Origin: Pleurocapsales cyanobacterium LEGE 06147
GTDB taxonomy: Bacteria > Cyanobacteriota > Cyanobacteriia > Cyanobacteriales > Xenococcaceae
Length of the DNA: 64,000 nt
Direction of reading: 5' to 3'
NCBI GenBank assembly: GCA_015207585.1
Contig: JADEWQ010000008.1
Location: 1 to 64,000, forward strand
Of this stretch, positions 17,549 to 27,067 are shown in pieces. Under the pieces are notes generated by a model. That model was not told the DNA's origin and searched no databases. It saw nothing but the letters and a program-made list of their open reading frames with translations. The translations under genes and the position numbers were made by a program. Position 1 is the stretch's first letter. Each line of letters begins with the position of its first letter.

Positions 17549-19444
17549 ATGACTAAATCTAACCTTAAGAGGTCATCACTCCGAGCAAAAAATCATCCAA
17601 ACTCTTCCCAATTTTTTCGCTCTCGCCAGTCTCAAAAGAGGACTGATGGGATCGAACCCAAACAGCGGTCTTTTTTCAGATTATTGTTAGTTTGGGGAGT
17701 ATTAGTGTTGGCTGCTCTGGCATTAGCAGGTAAATTGTATTATTTACAAATAGTCGATCCAGTTATAGTTTACCAACAAGCTCCTAAAGGAAAAACACTC
17801 AAACAAATAGCTGCAGGTCAACAGTTTACAAAAATCCACTTTTATAGACCTCGTCGTCAGATTGTCGATCGCCAACAAAATGTTCTCGCCACAGATCGAA
17901 TTAGTTATGAGCTTTATGCTCACCCCTATTTGTTTAAGAGAAATGTTAACAAGGTATTGCCAGAAGAAGTTGCAGCTCGATTAGCAGCGATTTTGGAAAT
18001 AGAAACTCCAGAAAAACTCCTGAAAATGTTTCGCCAAAGAGATCGAGGAATTCGAGTAGCTAGTAATCTACCGGAATCTGTCAAGCAAAAAATTACTCAA
18101 CTGCGAATTGACGGTTTAGATTTGGTGCAGAACTACAGACGTTTTTATCCTTATCAAGAAATGGTTGCAGAGGTTGTAGGTTATGTCAATCGCGATAAAA
18201 AACCTCTTCCGCAGGCAGGAGTCGAATTTACGCAGCAAAAATTATTGGAACGTCCCGAATTAAGCTGGTCCCTCAAGCGCAGTTTTAGCAATAATCAAGC
18301 AATTTTTTATCCGGGAGAATTAAGCCAGTCCCAACAATTACTCAAATTTGACGATCTGCGCTTGCAATTGACGCTAGATCTCCAATTACAACAAGCAGCA
18401 CGTCAAGCTTTGCAAGATAAGATGGAACATTATCGAGCTAAGCGCGGTGCAGTCATTGTTATGGATGTACGGGATGGTTCAATCGCTGCGTTAGTCTGCG
18501 AACCCACTTACGATCCCAATCGTTATTTTGAGTACAACGATATAGGATTGTTTAAAAATTGGGCAATTACCGACTTATACGAACCCGGTTCCACTTTTAA
18601 ACCGATTAATGTAGCGATTGCCTTAGACGCAGGAGTCATCAAGCCGAGCGATCGCTTTGAAGATACGGGTCAAATTAAGGTCGATGGCTGGACAATTCGC
18701 AATCACGATTTTGAAACTGAGGGAGCGCGGGGCGTACTGAGTATTGCTAAAATTCTGCAGCACTCTAGCAATGTGGGCATGATCCAGATTGTAGAACGCT
18801 TAAATCGCAAAGATTATTACCATAGTCTGCAAAAGTTAGGCATACAAGAAAAACTGGAATTTGATATTCCCGGTTATACTGCCGGACAACTCAAAGATGA
18901 AGTAGAATTTATCGTCAAACCGATCGAAGCGGCTACTGCTTCTTTTGGACAGGGTTTTTCCCTGACTGCTTTAAAATTAATTCAGCTTCACGGCGCGATC
19001 GCCAATGGCGGTAAATTAGTTACTCCCCATGTCATCAGAGGCTTAGTTGATTTTCAAGGCAATCTTCACTGGCAACCCTCTTTACCCAGCAAAGAAGTAT
19101 TTTCTCCAGAAACCAGCCGCTCTGTTCTAGAAATGATGGAAACTGTGGTAAAAGAAGGTAGCGGACAAACTGCGAGGATCCCTGGCTATCGAGTTGCAGG
19201 TAAAACGGGAACTGCTCAAAAAGCTAACGCCGTAGGTGGATATGATGAGAGCGCTAAGATTACAAGCTTTGTTGGAATCTTTCCCGTTGAATCTCCTCGC
19301 TATGCTGTTTTAGCTGTAGTGGATGAGCCACAAGGACAATATACATTTGGGTCTACTGTAGCTGCTCCTATTGTCAAATCTGTAATTGAAGCGATTATTG
19401 CGATCGAAGGTATTCCTCCTTCTACCAAAAACAGTGACCCGTAG
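17549..19444 (+). CDS. ftsI: Peptidoglycan transpeptidase FtsI (PBP3/PBP2-type)
   Basis: About 631 residues from the ATG at 17549; a TTG two codons earlier is also in frame. One N-terminal transmembrane helix (LLLVWGVLVLAALALAG), then the PBP dimerisation domain (FYRPRRQIVDRQQNVLATD), and the transpeptidase domain with SxxK in EPGSTFKPIN (Ser about 348), SxN in QHSSNVGM (about 399) and KTGTAQK (about 550). It cross-links septal peptidoglycan in cell division. It is probably cotranscribed with the upstream FtsL-like gene. A strong hairpin follows 77 bp after the stop. Confidence 0.93.
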   Translation: MTKSNLKRSSLRAKNHPNSSQFFRSRQSQKRTDGIEPKQRSFFRLLLVWGVLVLAALALAGKLYYLQIVDPVIVYQQAPKGKTLKQIAAGQQFTKIHFYRPRRQIVDRQQNVLATDRISYELYAHPYLFKRNVNKVLPEEVAARLAAILEIETPEKLLKMFRQRDRGIRVASNLPESVKQKITQLRIDGLDLVQNYRRFYPYQEMVAEVVGYVNRDKKPLPQAGVEFTQQKLLERPELSWSLKRSFSNNQAIFYPGELSQSQQLLKFDDLRLQLTLDLQLQQAARQALQDKMEHYRAKRGAVIVMDVRDGSIAALVCEPTYDPNRYFEYNDIGLFKNWAITDLYEPGSTFKPINVAIALDAGVIKPSDRFEDTGQIKVDGWTIRNHDFETEGARGVLSIAKILQHSSNVGMIQIVERLNRKDYYHSLQKLGIQEKLEFDIPGYTAGQLKDEVEFIVKPIEAATASFGQGFSLTALKLIQLHGAIANGGKLVTPHVIRGLVDFQGNLHWQPSLPSKEVFSPETSRSVLEMMETVVKEGSGQTARIPGYRVAGKTGTAQKANAVGGYDESAKITSFVGIFPVESPRYAVLAVVDEPQGQYTFGSTVAAPIVKSVIEAIIAIEGIPPSTKNSDP

Positions 19445-19520
19445 GAGCTTTCTTCTCGTTTGTCCGTATAACAGTGAAGAATTACTAGTTATCAAATCAA
19501 TTTACGAAAAAAAGAAAAAG

Positions 19521-19553
19521 CCTTGGGAGTCTTGCCGTGTTTCGACCCCAAGG
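19521..19553 (+). terminator. Probable intrinsic terminator of the ftsI operon
   Basis: Stem CCTTGGG-(a)-GTC / GAC-CCCAAGG (arms 19521-19531 and about 19544-19553) with a 12-base loop, followed by ACTTTCTCTTTTAC. The position 77 bp after ftsI and the T-rich tail fit a rho-independent terminator. Confidence 0.65.
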
Positions 19554-19871
19554 ACTTTCTCTTTTACACTTACTCCTCACACTAAATAAATAGTAATTCT
19601 TGGCTACAGAAGATAGTTGTTCTAAGTGACACTTTTTAAATTGTCATATTTTTTGTCTACTTACTAAGCTCGACTTTATCCATTTTGTTTTGTTGACGAC
19701 TTAATGAATTTGAACTCAAAATTTACAAACTAGACACAGAATCTTTATACAATAAGGTTATGAGCTATTTTATAATCAAGTTTGGTTTTGGTGGCTTTAC
19801 CTGCCTGACTGTAAGGAAACAGATTTAAATTTTAGATTTTGTTAACTTAACTTTGACAGGGATAAATTCAA
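19554..19871. other. Non-coding stretch before the ATP-grasp pseudogene
   Basis: About 318 bp with no gene; AT-rich and without clear repeats. It presumably holds the promoter of the decayed ATP-grasp/HAD pair. Confidence 0.35.
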
Positions 19872-20909
19872 GTGGCTTACTTGGATTTGAAAAAAGATAA
19901 AACAGAATTTTCTAGATGCGGTTATTTAGATGAATTTAATCTTCTGTTCACAAGTGTAGGCAGAAGAGTTTCTCTTGTTCAAGCTTTTAAAGAAACTTTA
20001 GCTCATTTAAAAATAACTGGCAGTATTATTACAGCCGACTCTAAGAAAAATGCTCCTGCTTCGTTCTTTGCAGATTTTTACGAACAAGTACCACAACTTC
20101 AAACTCCTAACTACATTAACTACTTGCAAAAAATTTGTGAAAAATATCAAATTAAGCTTTTAATTCCTCTGATTGATACTGAATTATTTTTGCTGTCTCT
20201 TCATAAAGATAGTTTTGAGGCTATGGGAGTTACGCTTTTGGTGTCTTCTCCTAAAACTAACGAAATTTGTTTTGATAAAAGAAAAACTTATACTTTCTTT
20301 AAAAGTATCGGCGTTCAAACTCCAGAAATATTTAATCCAGCCAAAATTTTGACTGATTCTCAAGCTCAATATCCCTTTCTAATTAAATCTGCTAATGGTA
20401 GTTGTAGTATTGGAGTCACCAAAGTTGAAAATGCCAAAGAATTAGATTTTTTTAAAGACTATATACCTAATTCAATTGTTCAAGAATTTGTCGTTGGCGA
20501 AGAATATACCCTGGACATCTTAGCTGATTTTCAAGGACAGGTAAAATCTGTCGTACCTCGACTGCGAATTGAAACGCGAGCAGGAGAAATTAGTAAAGGA
20601 ATAACAGTCAAAAATCAAGCAATTATTGCTGCTGGAAAAAAAGTTATCGAAGCTTTACCTGGTGCTGTAGGCTGTTTGACCGTTCAGTGTTTTCTGCTAC
20701 CAAACGGCGATCTTAAATTTATCGAAATCAATCCTCGCTTTGGAGGTGGTATTCCTCTCTCTCTCTAGGCTGGTGCGGACTTTCCCCGTTGGATTATAGA
20801 AATGATGTTGGGGCGAGAGTCTGAGATAGAAATTGATGGTTGACAGGATGGTGTTGTCATGCTTCGATATGACAACGCGATCTTTGTGACTAAGGAAATG
20901 ATTGAATGA
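19872..20909 (+). pseudogene. ATP-grasp (carbamoyl-phosphate-synthase-like) protein with two in-frame stops
   Basis: The frame from GTG 19872 gives an ATP-grasp enzyme: NLLFTSVGRRVSLVQAF (N-terminal Rossmann domain), CFDKRKTYTFFKSIGV, YPFLIKSANGSCSIGV, VQEFVVGEEYTLDIL and the Mg-binding FIEINPRFGGG. It stops at TAG (20766-20768), yet the same frame continues with AGADFPRWIIEMMLGRESEI, meets TGA at 20841-20843, and goes on to VVMLRYDNAIFVTKEMIE and TGA at 20907. The stops replace what look like Gln (CAG to TAG) and Trp (TGG to TGA) codons. Its end overlaps the next ATG by four bases (ATGA), so an ATP-grasp/HAD operon once existed. Such pairs act in nucleotide or natural-product metabolism; the substrate is unknown. 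Confidence 0.85.
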
Positions 20910-21163
20910 TTAAAATTCTCGTATTTGACTTGGATGACAAGCTATTTCCCGAACACAAATTTGTGCGAAGTGGATTCAAGGCTGTTGGCGCTTGGATGTT
21001 AAATGAATATTCTGTTGCTGATTTTTTTGAGGTAGCTTGGCAGTTTTTTGAACAGGGAAAGCGAGGAAAAATTTTTAACCTCACTTTGAAGCAACTTGGA
21101 ATGGCAGATGAACCTCTGATAATTGAGAAAATGTTACAGAATATACTAGAGAACTGTTTTGAA
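20906..21163 (+). pseudogene. HAD-superfamily hydrolase, truncated by IS21 insertion
   Basis: The first 85 codons (IKILVFDLDDKLFPEHKFVR, GAWMLNEYSVADFFEV, LGMADEPLIIEKMLQ) are the cap and first motif of a HAD phosphatase translationally coupled to the ATP-grasp gene. Motif I should read DxDxT; here it is DLDDK, so the conserved Thr is Lys. After about 21160 the frame runs into non-homologous DNA and then into the C-terminus of an IS21 transposase. The chimeric 295-residue frame ending at 21793 is therefore not a real protein. Confidence 0.75.
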
Positions 21164-21189
21164 AGTCAAAAGTCAAAAGTTTGCTTTTC

Positions 21190-22255
21190 ATCCTTGGTTG
21201 TGAGCGTTACGCTCATAGTTGTCTCCCCGTCAGCCATTCATCTCTATCATGACCGTCTAGTGGGCTTTATCGGCAATCAGGAGGTGGTACAACTGCCGAG
21301 AGTCTATGCTAAGACTAACACGAGTAAACGACGCGCTCGCAGTGTCAATTACCGCCACGTTATCCATAGTCTGGGACGCAAACCGAGAGCTTTTCTTGGC
21401 TACCGATGGCGAGAGGAACTCCTTCCAAACGAATCTGATCGTCGTTTGTGGCGAAACTTACAAGAGCAGTTTTCTCCTGACCAAGCCTGCCGCTTGATGG
21501 TGGAATGTCTTTACATCGCCGCCGTGCAAGATAAGGAGTATTTGGTGTCCCTGTGGGTTGAACGACAACTAAGAGAGCAAACCCTGACCCTGATACGTTT
21601 GCAGCAGAATTGCTGCTGCGTGCCGACCCAAACCTGCTTCGACACCTTCACAGTCCAACAGCATTCTTTAGCTCATTACGACCAATTATTACATCATGAC
21701 TTCAGCCGACACGACCGCTCAGACTTTACCGATGCTGCTCAAAGCCCTCCGACTGCCCCACATGCAGCGGCAATGGCAGTCCCTCGAAGCTAAAGTCCAA
21801 CACAAGGCTGGTCGCCTAGTCAGTTCCTGTTCGCCTTGTACGAATACGAACATCAACAGCGCTACGTTCGCCGGGTACAGCGCTACCTTAAAGAAGCCGG
21901 ACTCCCAGCCGCTAAATCTCTGTCTAACTTCGATTTTACCTGTTGTCCTTCGGTCAATCAGGGCGAAGTGCTTAACAAAGCTTAAGATACCGCTTGGCTG
22001 CACCGAGGCGAAAATCTCCTGCTCGTCGGTCCCTCCGGTATCGTTATGAAATTAAAAGCCTACTGATTACGGCTAATCAAACCTTTAGCGAGTGGGATAC
22101 TATCTTTGCTGATGCCACCATGACGGTAGCGGCGAAGGTGCGCCTACGGCGACCGCCTCGTTCACCACGCGATGATTATCGAGCTCCAAACTCAAAGCTT
22201 TCGTCAAAAGTCGGCTTTAGCTCGCTCTACTTCGGCTGAGCCTAACAGACAGAAT
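21190..22255 (+). mobile_element. IS21-family remnant (IstA C-terminus and frameshifted IstB)
   Basis: From about 21235 to 21690 the DNA encodes the C-terminal part of IstA (IHLYHDRLVGFIGNQEVVQL, RSVNYRHVIHSLGRKPRAFL, GYRWREELLPNESDRRLWR). From 21696 IstB begins (LPMLLKALRLPHMQRQWQSL), breaks frame, and reappears as LYEYEHQQRYVRRVQRYLKE, GLPAAKSLSNFDFTCCPSVN, then ENLLLVGPSG (Walker A, lacking the GKT) and scattered later pieces to about 22250. IstA is the transposase and IstB its AAA+ helper. The 5' part of istA is missing and istB has several frameshifts, so the element is dead. No terminal repeats were recognised. Confidence 0.82.
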
Positions 22256-22825
22256 AATCTTCCCTAACCGGAAAAGATAGTTGACATTAAACACTGTCAC
22301 AAGTCTGGGCTTGGTTGGCTCATTAATAAGAGTTGTGTCTTTATCGTATTGGTATAAATTTACTCGTTAGGATGAGATTACCGAGAAATACTTTCGGGTA
22401 TTTGACTAACGACCTAGACTTTTCTCCGAATCTAAATCTCTACACTCTTTAATGGAGAAGCTATTTTATAGCAATTTAGGTCAGCAATCTCAATAGGTGT
22501 CTTATCTAGCTTCGATCGTTTTTTGGCTTCAGAATTGCAGTCACAATAACTTACGAAAAAAGACATAGTTAAATGCCTAAAAGCTCTGGGCTTTAGGAAT
22601 CTGAGATCTTGCACCTGGTGCATCAACGCCCAGAACTAAAATTCCGGGCTAAAAAATCTAGTCCATTTTAATGGACTGAAATGCTTATCTAGTCTTATGC
22701 ACGAAGACTTTGGCGATCAACCGGGAAATTGATTTCAGAAGTGGTTGTTGAGAATAAGAAATGCCAGTTTTATAACCGGTTACTTAACTTACTTTTCAAA
22801 CATATATATTCAGGAGACAAAAAAC
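22256..22825. other. Non-coding stretch with a perfect palindrome
   Basis: About 570 bp without a supportable gene. It contains the palindrome AGTCCATTTTAATGGACT at about 22660-22677 and the short inverted pair TGCACC/GGTGCA at about 22611. A minus-strand frame at 22432-22626 has no protein-like features. The 3' end holds the leader of the pentapeptide gene. Confidence 0.4.
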
Positions 22826-23347
22826 ATGGATGCTCAAGAAATTTTGAAACGATATGCAGCAGGACAACGAGATTTTAGTCACGTAAGTCTGATTCGGGTA
22901 TGTCTGACTAATGCCAATCTAGTTGGAGCGCACTTGGTTGGAGCACAACTGATTGGAGCTGATCTACGGGGGACAAAGCTAACTGAAGCTCATCTGAGTC
23001 AAGCCAGGCTGAATCAGACAAAGCTGGCTGATACAGAAATGATTAAAGCCTGTCTGACTGATGCAGAAATGATTGATTCTGACTTGAGTGGAGCTGACTT
23101 GAGGGGAGCTGACTTAAGTGGAGCCGATCTGAGTTGGGCTAATTTAGGAGGAGCTGACTTGAGGGGGACAAACTTGAGAGGAACAAACTTGAGGGGAGCC
23201 GACTTAAGAGGGGCAAACCTCACTGGAGTCGATTTGAGAGAGACCAAGTTAGAGGGAGCTAACTTAAGGGAAGCTTATCTAGATGAGTCAGAACTTCCAG
23301 AAGCTACTGAACGTTACACCGAAGATGTCGAGCAGTTTCGAGGGTAG
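22826..23347 (+). CDS. Pentapeptide-repeat protein
   Basis: 173 residues from the ATG at 22826, which has a good AGGAGA ribosome site 9 bases upstream; the longer frame from 22745 lacks one. After a short N-terminal helix (DAQEILKRYAAGQRDFSHV) come roughly 25 tandem A(D/N)LxG repeats, for example GADLRG, GADLSG, GANLTG and GTNLRG, which fold into a right-handed quadrilateral beta helix. Such proteins are abundant in cyanobacteria; the N-terminal KRYAAGQRDF motif is typical of them. The molecular role is unknown. The repeat is also visible at DNA level as GGAGCTGACTTGAG-like units. Confidence 0.9.
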   Translation: MDAQEILKRYAAGQRDFSHVSLIRVCLTNANLVGAHLVGAQLIGADLRGTKLTEAHLSQARLNQTKLADTEMIKACLTDAEMIDSDLSGADLRGADLSGADLSWANLGGADLRGTNLRGTNLRGADLRGANLTGVDLRETKLEGANLREAYLDESELPEATERYTEDVEQFRG

Positions 23348-23426
23348 GTGATGTTGGCAAAATCAATCTAAAATCTCAACAAGGCTGGAGGAGCAATGAG
23401 AGATAGTTGCTGCCTCACTCATAGTC

Positions 23427-23801
23427 TTAGGGTCTTAGGGTGCGTGCCTTGTTCGCGACTGAGAATGAAGGGATCGATGCTCTCAGTAGTTGGTGCATGC
23501 TGGCTGGATGAGCGATCGCCCAAAGGTTGAGACTCAGACAGACGCAGGCTAGGGTTAGCAGAATGTAGGTCGGAGCCATGACTACCCCAATGATGAACCA
23601 GGTGAAGACGTGCAGCAGCATGATCGAGGCAAAAAAGCTGGCAGTGACCATCGCTTGTTGAACTTGGATTTGAGAGCGAAGTCGTCGTCCTACAAGCGAT
23701 ATTGTTCGCAAGGTTAACAGCAAATTTGCTGGCACCATCAAGGTACAAATTGCGACGCAATGATTGCGTGAAAACTCAAACAGAAGATTTATATTGAACA
23801 T
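23427..23801 (-). CDS. Small multi-pass membrane protein, hypothetical
   Basis: Starting at the internal ATG at 23801 gives 124 residues (MFNINLLFEFSRNHCVAICT); the frame opens at 23852. Three or four hydrophobic segments are visible (AICTLMVPANLLLTL, MVTASFFASIMLLHVFTWFI, IGVVMAPTYILLTLACVCLS). A conserved-looking tail PASMHQLLR follows. No family was recognised. It lies downstream of the fasciclin gene on the same strand (gap about 100 bp) and may be cotranscribed. Confidence 0.6.
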   Translation of the reverse strand: MFNINLLFEFSRNHCVAICTLMVPANLLLTLRTISLVGRRLRSQIQVQQAMVTASFFASIMLLHVFTWFIIGVVMAPTYILLTLACVCLSLNLWAIAHPASMHQLLRASIPSFSVANKARTLRP

Positions 23802-23906
23802 TAGTGCATCCCATATTGTCAGAGAGGTGAGGCGCACCCATCTCTCTGACAAAAAAATTGTAGAAAGTTGGGTGCGCCCGATAGTATTAGCTACTTAAGC
23901 GTTTGC

Positions 23907-24308
23907 TCATGCAGGAATTAATACTGTGTCGATGACGTGGATGACACCGTTATCGGCAGCCACATCCGGTGTTGAGACTGTAGCATCATTCACCTTGACA
24001 CCGTTGGAAGCGTCAATTTTCACGTTTGAACCTTCAACCGTGGTAGCTGACTTCAGCTTAGTTACGTCAGAAGCCATTACTTTGCCCGAAACGACATGAT
24101 ACGTCAGGATTTTCTTGAGCTTGGGAATGTCTTTAAGCAACGCATCTAATGTTCCGTCTGGAAGCTTTGCAAACGCTTCATCTGTCGGTGCAAAGACAGT
24201 GAATGGACCAGCGCCCTTTAAAGTATCTCCCAGATTAGCAGCTTTGATTGCAGCAACTAGGGTTTTAAAAGAACCTGCGTTAACGGCAGTATCAACAATG
24301 TTAGCCAT
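23907..24308 (-). CDS. Fasciclin (FAS1) domain protein
   Basis: 133 residues from the ATG at 24308, preceded by AGGTG; a GTG three codons upstream is less likely. A single complete FAS1 domain: [37 protein letters not shown] (H1 box) and [14 protein letters not shown] (H2 box). No signal peptide is present, unlike many FAS1 proteins, and this short intracellular-looking form is common in cyanobacteria (the Sll1483/Sll1735 group). FAS1 domains mediate adhesion or act in stress responses, but the ligand is unknown. Confidence 0.92.
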   Translation of the reverse strand: MANIVDTAVNAGSFKTLVAAIKAANLGDTLKGAGPFTVFAPTDEAFAKLPDGTLDALLKDIPKLKKILTYHVVSGKVMASDVTKLKSATTVEGSNVKIDASNGVKVNDATVSTPDVAADNGVIHVIDTVLIPA

Positions 24309-24536
24309 GTGTTTCACCTAGTTTTGTGTAATCTGTTAACCATTGTAAACTATTTTTAAGAAAAAATCCCTGCTGTTAGACGTTTTCTCTCTTTCTGATG
24401 AGTTTTGAATTACAAAAGTCAACAAAACTTCTTTAAAGTCCTAAAATTTTAGATTTTCGCTATTTTTTAGCTCTGCGATCGCAACAGTTCGATGCCAATA
24501 CCGCTTAGATCGAATCGCTGTTCGGTCGACCGGTTA

Positions 24537-24995
24537 TTACAGATAGTGCTTTTGTCTATCGATGGATATAGGAGCAGCCATCAGTAAAATCCTCTCCAGC
24601 AGTCTTGGCACAATACGGTTACACCACACCACTAAATGGCTTTGCCATCCTGCCAAGATTTCAGACGATTCCTCATGCAGTCCGGCAACGAGTACCCGAG
24701 CTACTTTCTTGGGAGTTATGGGCACTACCCACCGAAACCACTGAAATTCTCGCACCATGTCAGTATCGGTCAGCGATGGCAGCAAAGCTATCACTCGAAT
24801 ATTGTAGGCAGCTAGTTCACTGCTTCCACGCCTAGCACTTCGATTTCCCTAGCAACTTCAGCTAACCGCGCCGCGTCCCCGTGCTAGCAACAACAGACGT
24901 TTTGCTCCTTGCTGTGCCAGTTCAAGAGCGATCGCTCGTCCAATGCCACGAGAAGCTCCGGTAACTAGAGCTGTCTTTCCTTGAATGTATCATGA
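24537..24995 (-). pseudogene. Short-chain dehydrogenase remnant with internal deletion
   Basis: Reading leftward from about 24995: IQGKTALVTGASRGIGRAIA and LELAQQGAKRLLLLARG, the NAD(P)-binding TGxxxGIG fold, then a frameshift, LAEVAREIEVLGVEAVN, and an abrupt jump to a C-terminal part (NIRVIALLPSLTDTDMVREF, ARVLVAGLHEESSEILAG) ending at 24537. About 120 residues, including the catalytic YxxxK, are missing. The 85-residue minus-strand frame 24537-24794 is just the surviving C-terminus. Not functional. Confidence 0.75.
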
Positions 24996-25376
24996 CCAAA
25001 CCCTCTCAAGTTTAGACTTAATGGGCTGTTAATGGGCTCTTAGAGCATGGGTATTTTCGTCTCCTAGATACGAGTATTAACCGGAAATTACTCTGCCATC
25101 ACACTCTAACAAGAGGATTGCGGATCTGCGAAATTTCCGAATAGAAACCAGGGATTGTAATATCTTTATACACAGTTCTCACAAACGGGGCTTCCAGTCA
25201 AAGGGGAAAAAATACTTGTATAACCTTTACCTTGAACAGGCTCTATCTGATTTATCTTTGGTTCCTCAGCCAAGAAAACTATGAGAGAAGGTGTTGGCTA
25301 GACAAGCACCTTTTTGACCGCCGAGTGCGATCGCCTTTATTGAATAATAGAAATATCAATCGTTCTCAGAATTCTT

Positions 25377-25676
25377 ATGTCTTCTTCCTTCAACCAGGGT
25401 ATTCTCGTTACGATTATCTGCGAAGCCGTATTACAAGATCGTCTGATCAAATTACTAATGACATTAGGTGTCTCCGGCTATACGATTATTCCGGCACAGG
25501 GTGCGGGTAGTCATGGTAAACGTATGGGAGATATGGCTGGCTATAATACCAATATTGAAGTCAAAACTATAGTTACGCCAGAGACATCTGACCAATTGCT
25601 TGAAGACTTGAAGCAGTTTCCTGCAACTCACGCTTTGATTGCCTTTAGGCAAAATGTAGAAGGCTTGTTTGATTAG
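25377..25676 (+). CDS. PII-like signalling protein (SbtB-like)
   Basis: 99 residues with the GlnB/PII fold pattern: LVTIICEAVLQDRLIKLLMT, GVSGYTIIPAQGAGSHGK (resembling the GYTV...G.GS loop of SbtB), then NIEVKTIVTPETSDQLLEDL. It lacks the T-loop tyrosine and the C-terminal signature of classic GlnB. SbtB-type proteins bind adenine nucleotides and control the bicarbonate transporter SbtA. No sbtA is adjacent; the upstream 370 bp (25011-25376) have no gene. The target is therefore unknown. The family call is by pattern only. Confidence 0.7.
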   Translation: MSSSFNQGILVTIICEAVLQDRLIKLLMTLGVSGYTIIPAQGAGSHGKRMGDMAGYNTNIEVKTIVTPETSDQLLEDLKQFPATHALIAFRQNVEGLFD

Positions 25677-25767
25677 GTAATGTTATAGATAATTGCTTTC
25701 ACTTACTCTTTTGAGTATGTGAAAGGTTGCCATAAAGACTTTAATTTTTCTATCTTCTCGATTATTC

Positions 25768-26007
25768 CTATAACTCTAATTCTTCCTCTTCTTCTTCTCT
25801 CTCTAGATCGGATATTGAAATCCCTATAATGTCTTCCAGTTCTTCTGACACATCGTCGTCATGGGAGCGCTCGGACTCAGGGGATTTGAATAATCGATCT
25901 GTGCGTTCTAACCAGTTGAGAATAGATTCACTTTCTCTTAGGGGAATAATCCGTGCTGGCTCGTTTCGGGATTCTTCATTGAGAGCGGGATTGTAAAATG
26001 TAACCAT
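25768..26007 (-). CDS. DUF3134-family protein
   Basis: 79 residues. The N-terminal NPALNEESRNEPARIIPLRE and ESILNWLERTDRL match the cyanobacterial DUF3134 family, whose function is unknown. The C-terminus is an acidic run (ISDLEREEEEEELEL). ATG start at 26007. It follows prohibitin on the same strand with a gap of 115 bp. Confidence 0.8.
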   Translation of the reverse strand: MVTFYNPALNEESRNEPARIIPLRESESILNWLERTDRLFKSPESERSHDDDVSEELEDIIGISISDLEREEEEEELEL

Positions 26008-26122
26008 TTTTGCTTACCTATTGAGACTTTGTCTACCTATACTTCGACTATTTGCGAATATCCGCCTTTTGTTAAGTTCGCGACTCAGTATCGTTTGCTC
26101 AACAAAGAAACTACTATGAGCG

Positions 26123-26965
26123 TTACTGCTGAACATCGCCAAGATTAAACAGAAAAGGAACACTTGTTTGCTCTTTCCCTCCCATTACCAACACCTTGGG
26201 CATTTGAGACCCGCCTTCTCTCCAGGCTTGAATCGCCTCTTTTTGCAACACTAGCTGACCGCCTTGGGCTTTCAAAGTTTCAGCTAGCAACCTTTGAGCC
26301 TCTGCTTTACCCTTAGCACGGTTGATATCAGCCTGTGCCTCTTGTTCTGCTTCTTGAGCCACATAAATAGCTCTTTTGGCTCTCTGTTCGGCGATTTGTT
26401 TCTCTTCGACTGCCTTGGCAAACTCTGGGGAAAAATCCAAATCGACTACACTAGTATCGAGTACAATAATTCCGTACTTTTCTAGCCTCTCGCTTAAAGC
26501 ATCATCAAAATCTTGCTTGAGTTCATTTCTTTTGGTGATGGCTTCTTCTACTGTTCTCCTCGCAGCAGCAATCTTAAAAGATTCCTGAGTTTGGGGGGCA
26601 ATAATTTTAGAGACAATATTTGCCAAAGTTCCTTGTGTTCTGCGAATTTCCACGACTACCAAAGGATCGAGGCGAAAATTAATCGCAAAACGAGCTGATA
26701 AATCCTGAAGGTCTTTGGTGGAACTTTGTGCTGGTACTTCAAATTTTTGCACGGTCAGATCGTAGATGTCTACTGCAGAAACCAAAGGCGGTTTAAAATG
26801 AATTCCCTCTAGCAAGACTCCATCTCTAGCTTTTCCTAAAATGCTTATTACCCCCGCCTGACCGGGATGAAGAATGACAAAGCTATTAAATCCAATCAAG
26901 AGGCTCAAGATTACCAAGATGACGGGTACTAACAGTTTATCGCTTAAAGAAAATTGTTTTTTCAA
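26123..26965 (-). CDS. phb: Prohibitin / SPFH (band 7) protein
   Basis: 280 residues. An N-terminal membrane anchor (LLVPVILVILSLLIGFNSFV) is followed by the SPFH domain (LHPGQAGVISILGKARDGVL, GIHFKPPLVSAVDIYDLTVQ) and a long charged coiled coil (VVDLDFSPEFAKAVEEKQIA, AEQEAQADINRAKGKAEAQR). This is prohibitin-like rather than flotillin-like. Cyanobacterial prohibitins form large ring assemblies in the thylakoid or cytoplasmic membrane and are linked to membrane protein quality control. The gene is the last but one of the co-directional minus-strand run. Confidence 0.92.
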   Translation of the reverse strand: MKKQFSLSDKLLVPVILVILSLLIGFNSFVILHPGQAGVISILGKARDGVLLEGIHFKPPLVSAVDIYDLTVQKFEVPAQSSTKDLQDLSARFAINFRLDPLVVVEIRRTQGTLANIVSKIIAPQTQESFKIAAARRTVEEAITKRNELKQDFDDALSERLEKYGIIVLDTSVVDLDFSPEFAKAVEEKQIAEQRAKRAIYVAQEAEQEAQADINRAKGKAEAQRLLAETLKAQGGQLVLQKEAIQAWREGGSQMPKVLVMGGKEQTSVPFLFNLGDVQQ

Positions 26966-27067
26966 GTTTTACTTTCCAAAGTGTTAATTGATGACGAGCG
27001 AAGACTTATAGCAATTAATATTTAAATAACACTACAAGCCTTTCCTCAGTTTTGACAACACAATCGA

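Noticed and set aside
19440-19462. GTAGGAGCTTTC... near the ftsI stop resembling the leuD hairpin element
   Set aside because: Overlaps the ftsI stop codon and lacks the inverted partner; probably coincidence.
21490-21793. C-terminal 100 codons of the 295-codon chimeric frame
   Set aside because: The frame only joins HAD and IstA debris and then overlaps istB; it is not one protein.
23014-23247. 77-codon minus-strand repetitive frame (PLKSAPLKSAPLKS)
   Set aside because: Exact antisense shadow of the pentapeptide repeats.
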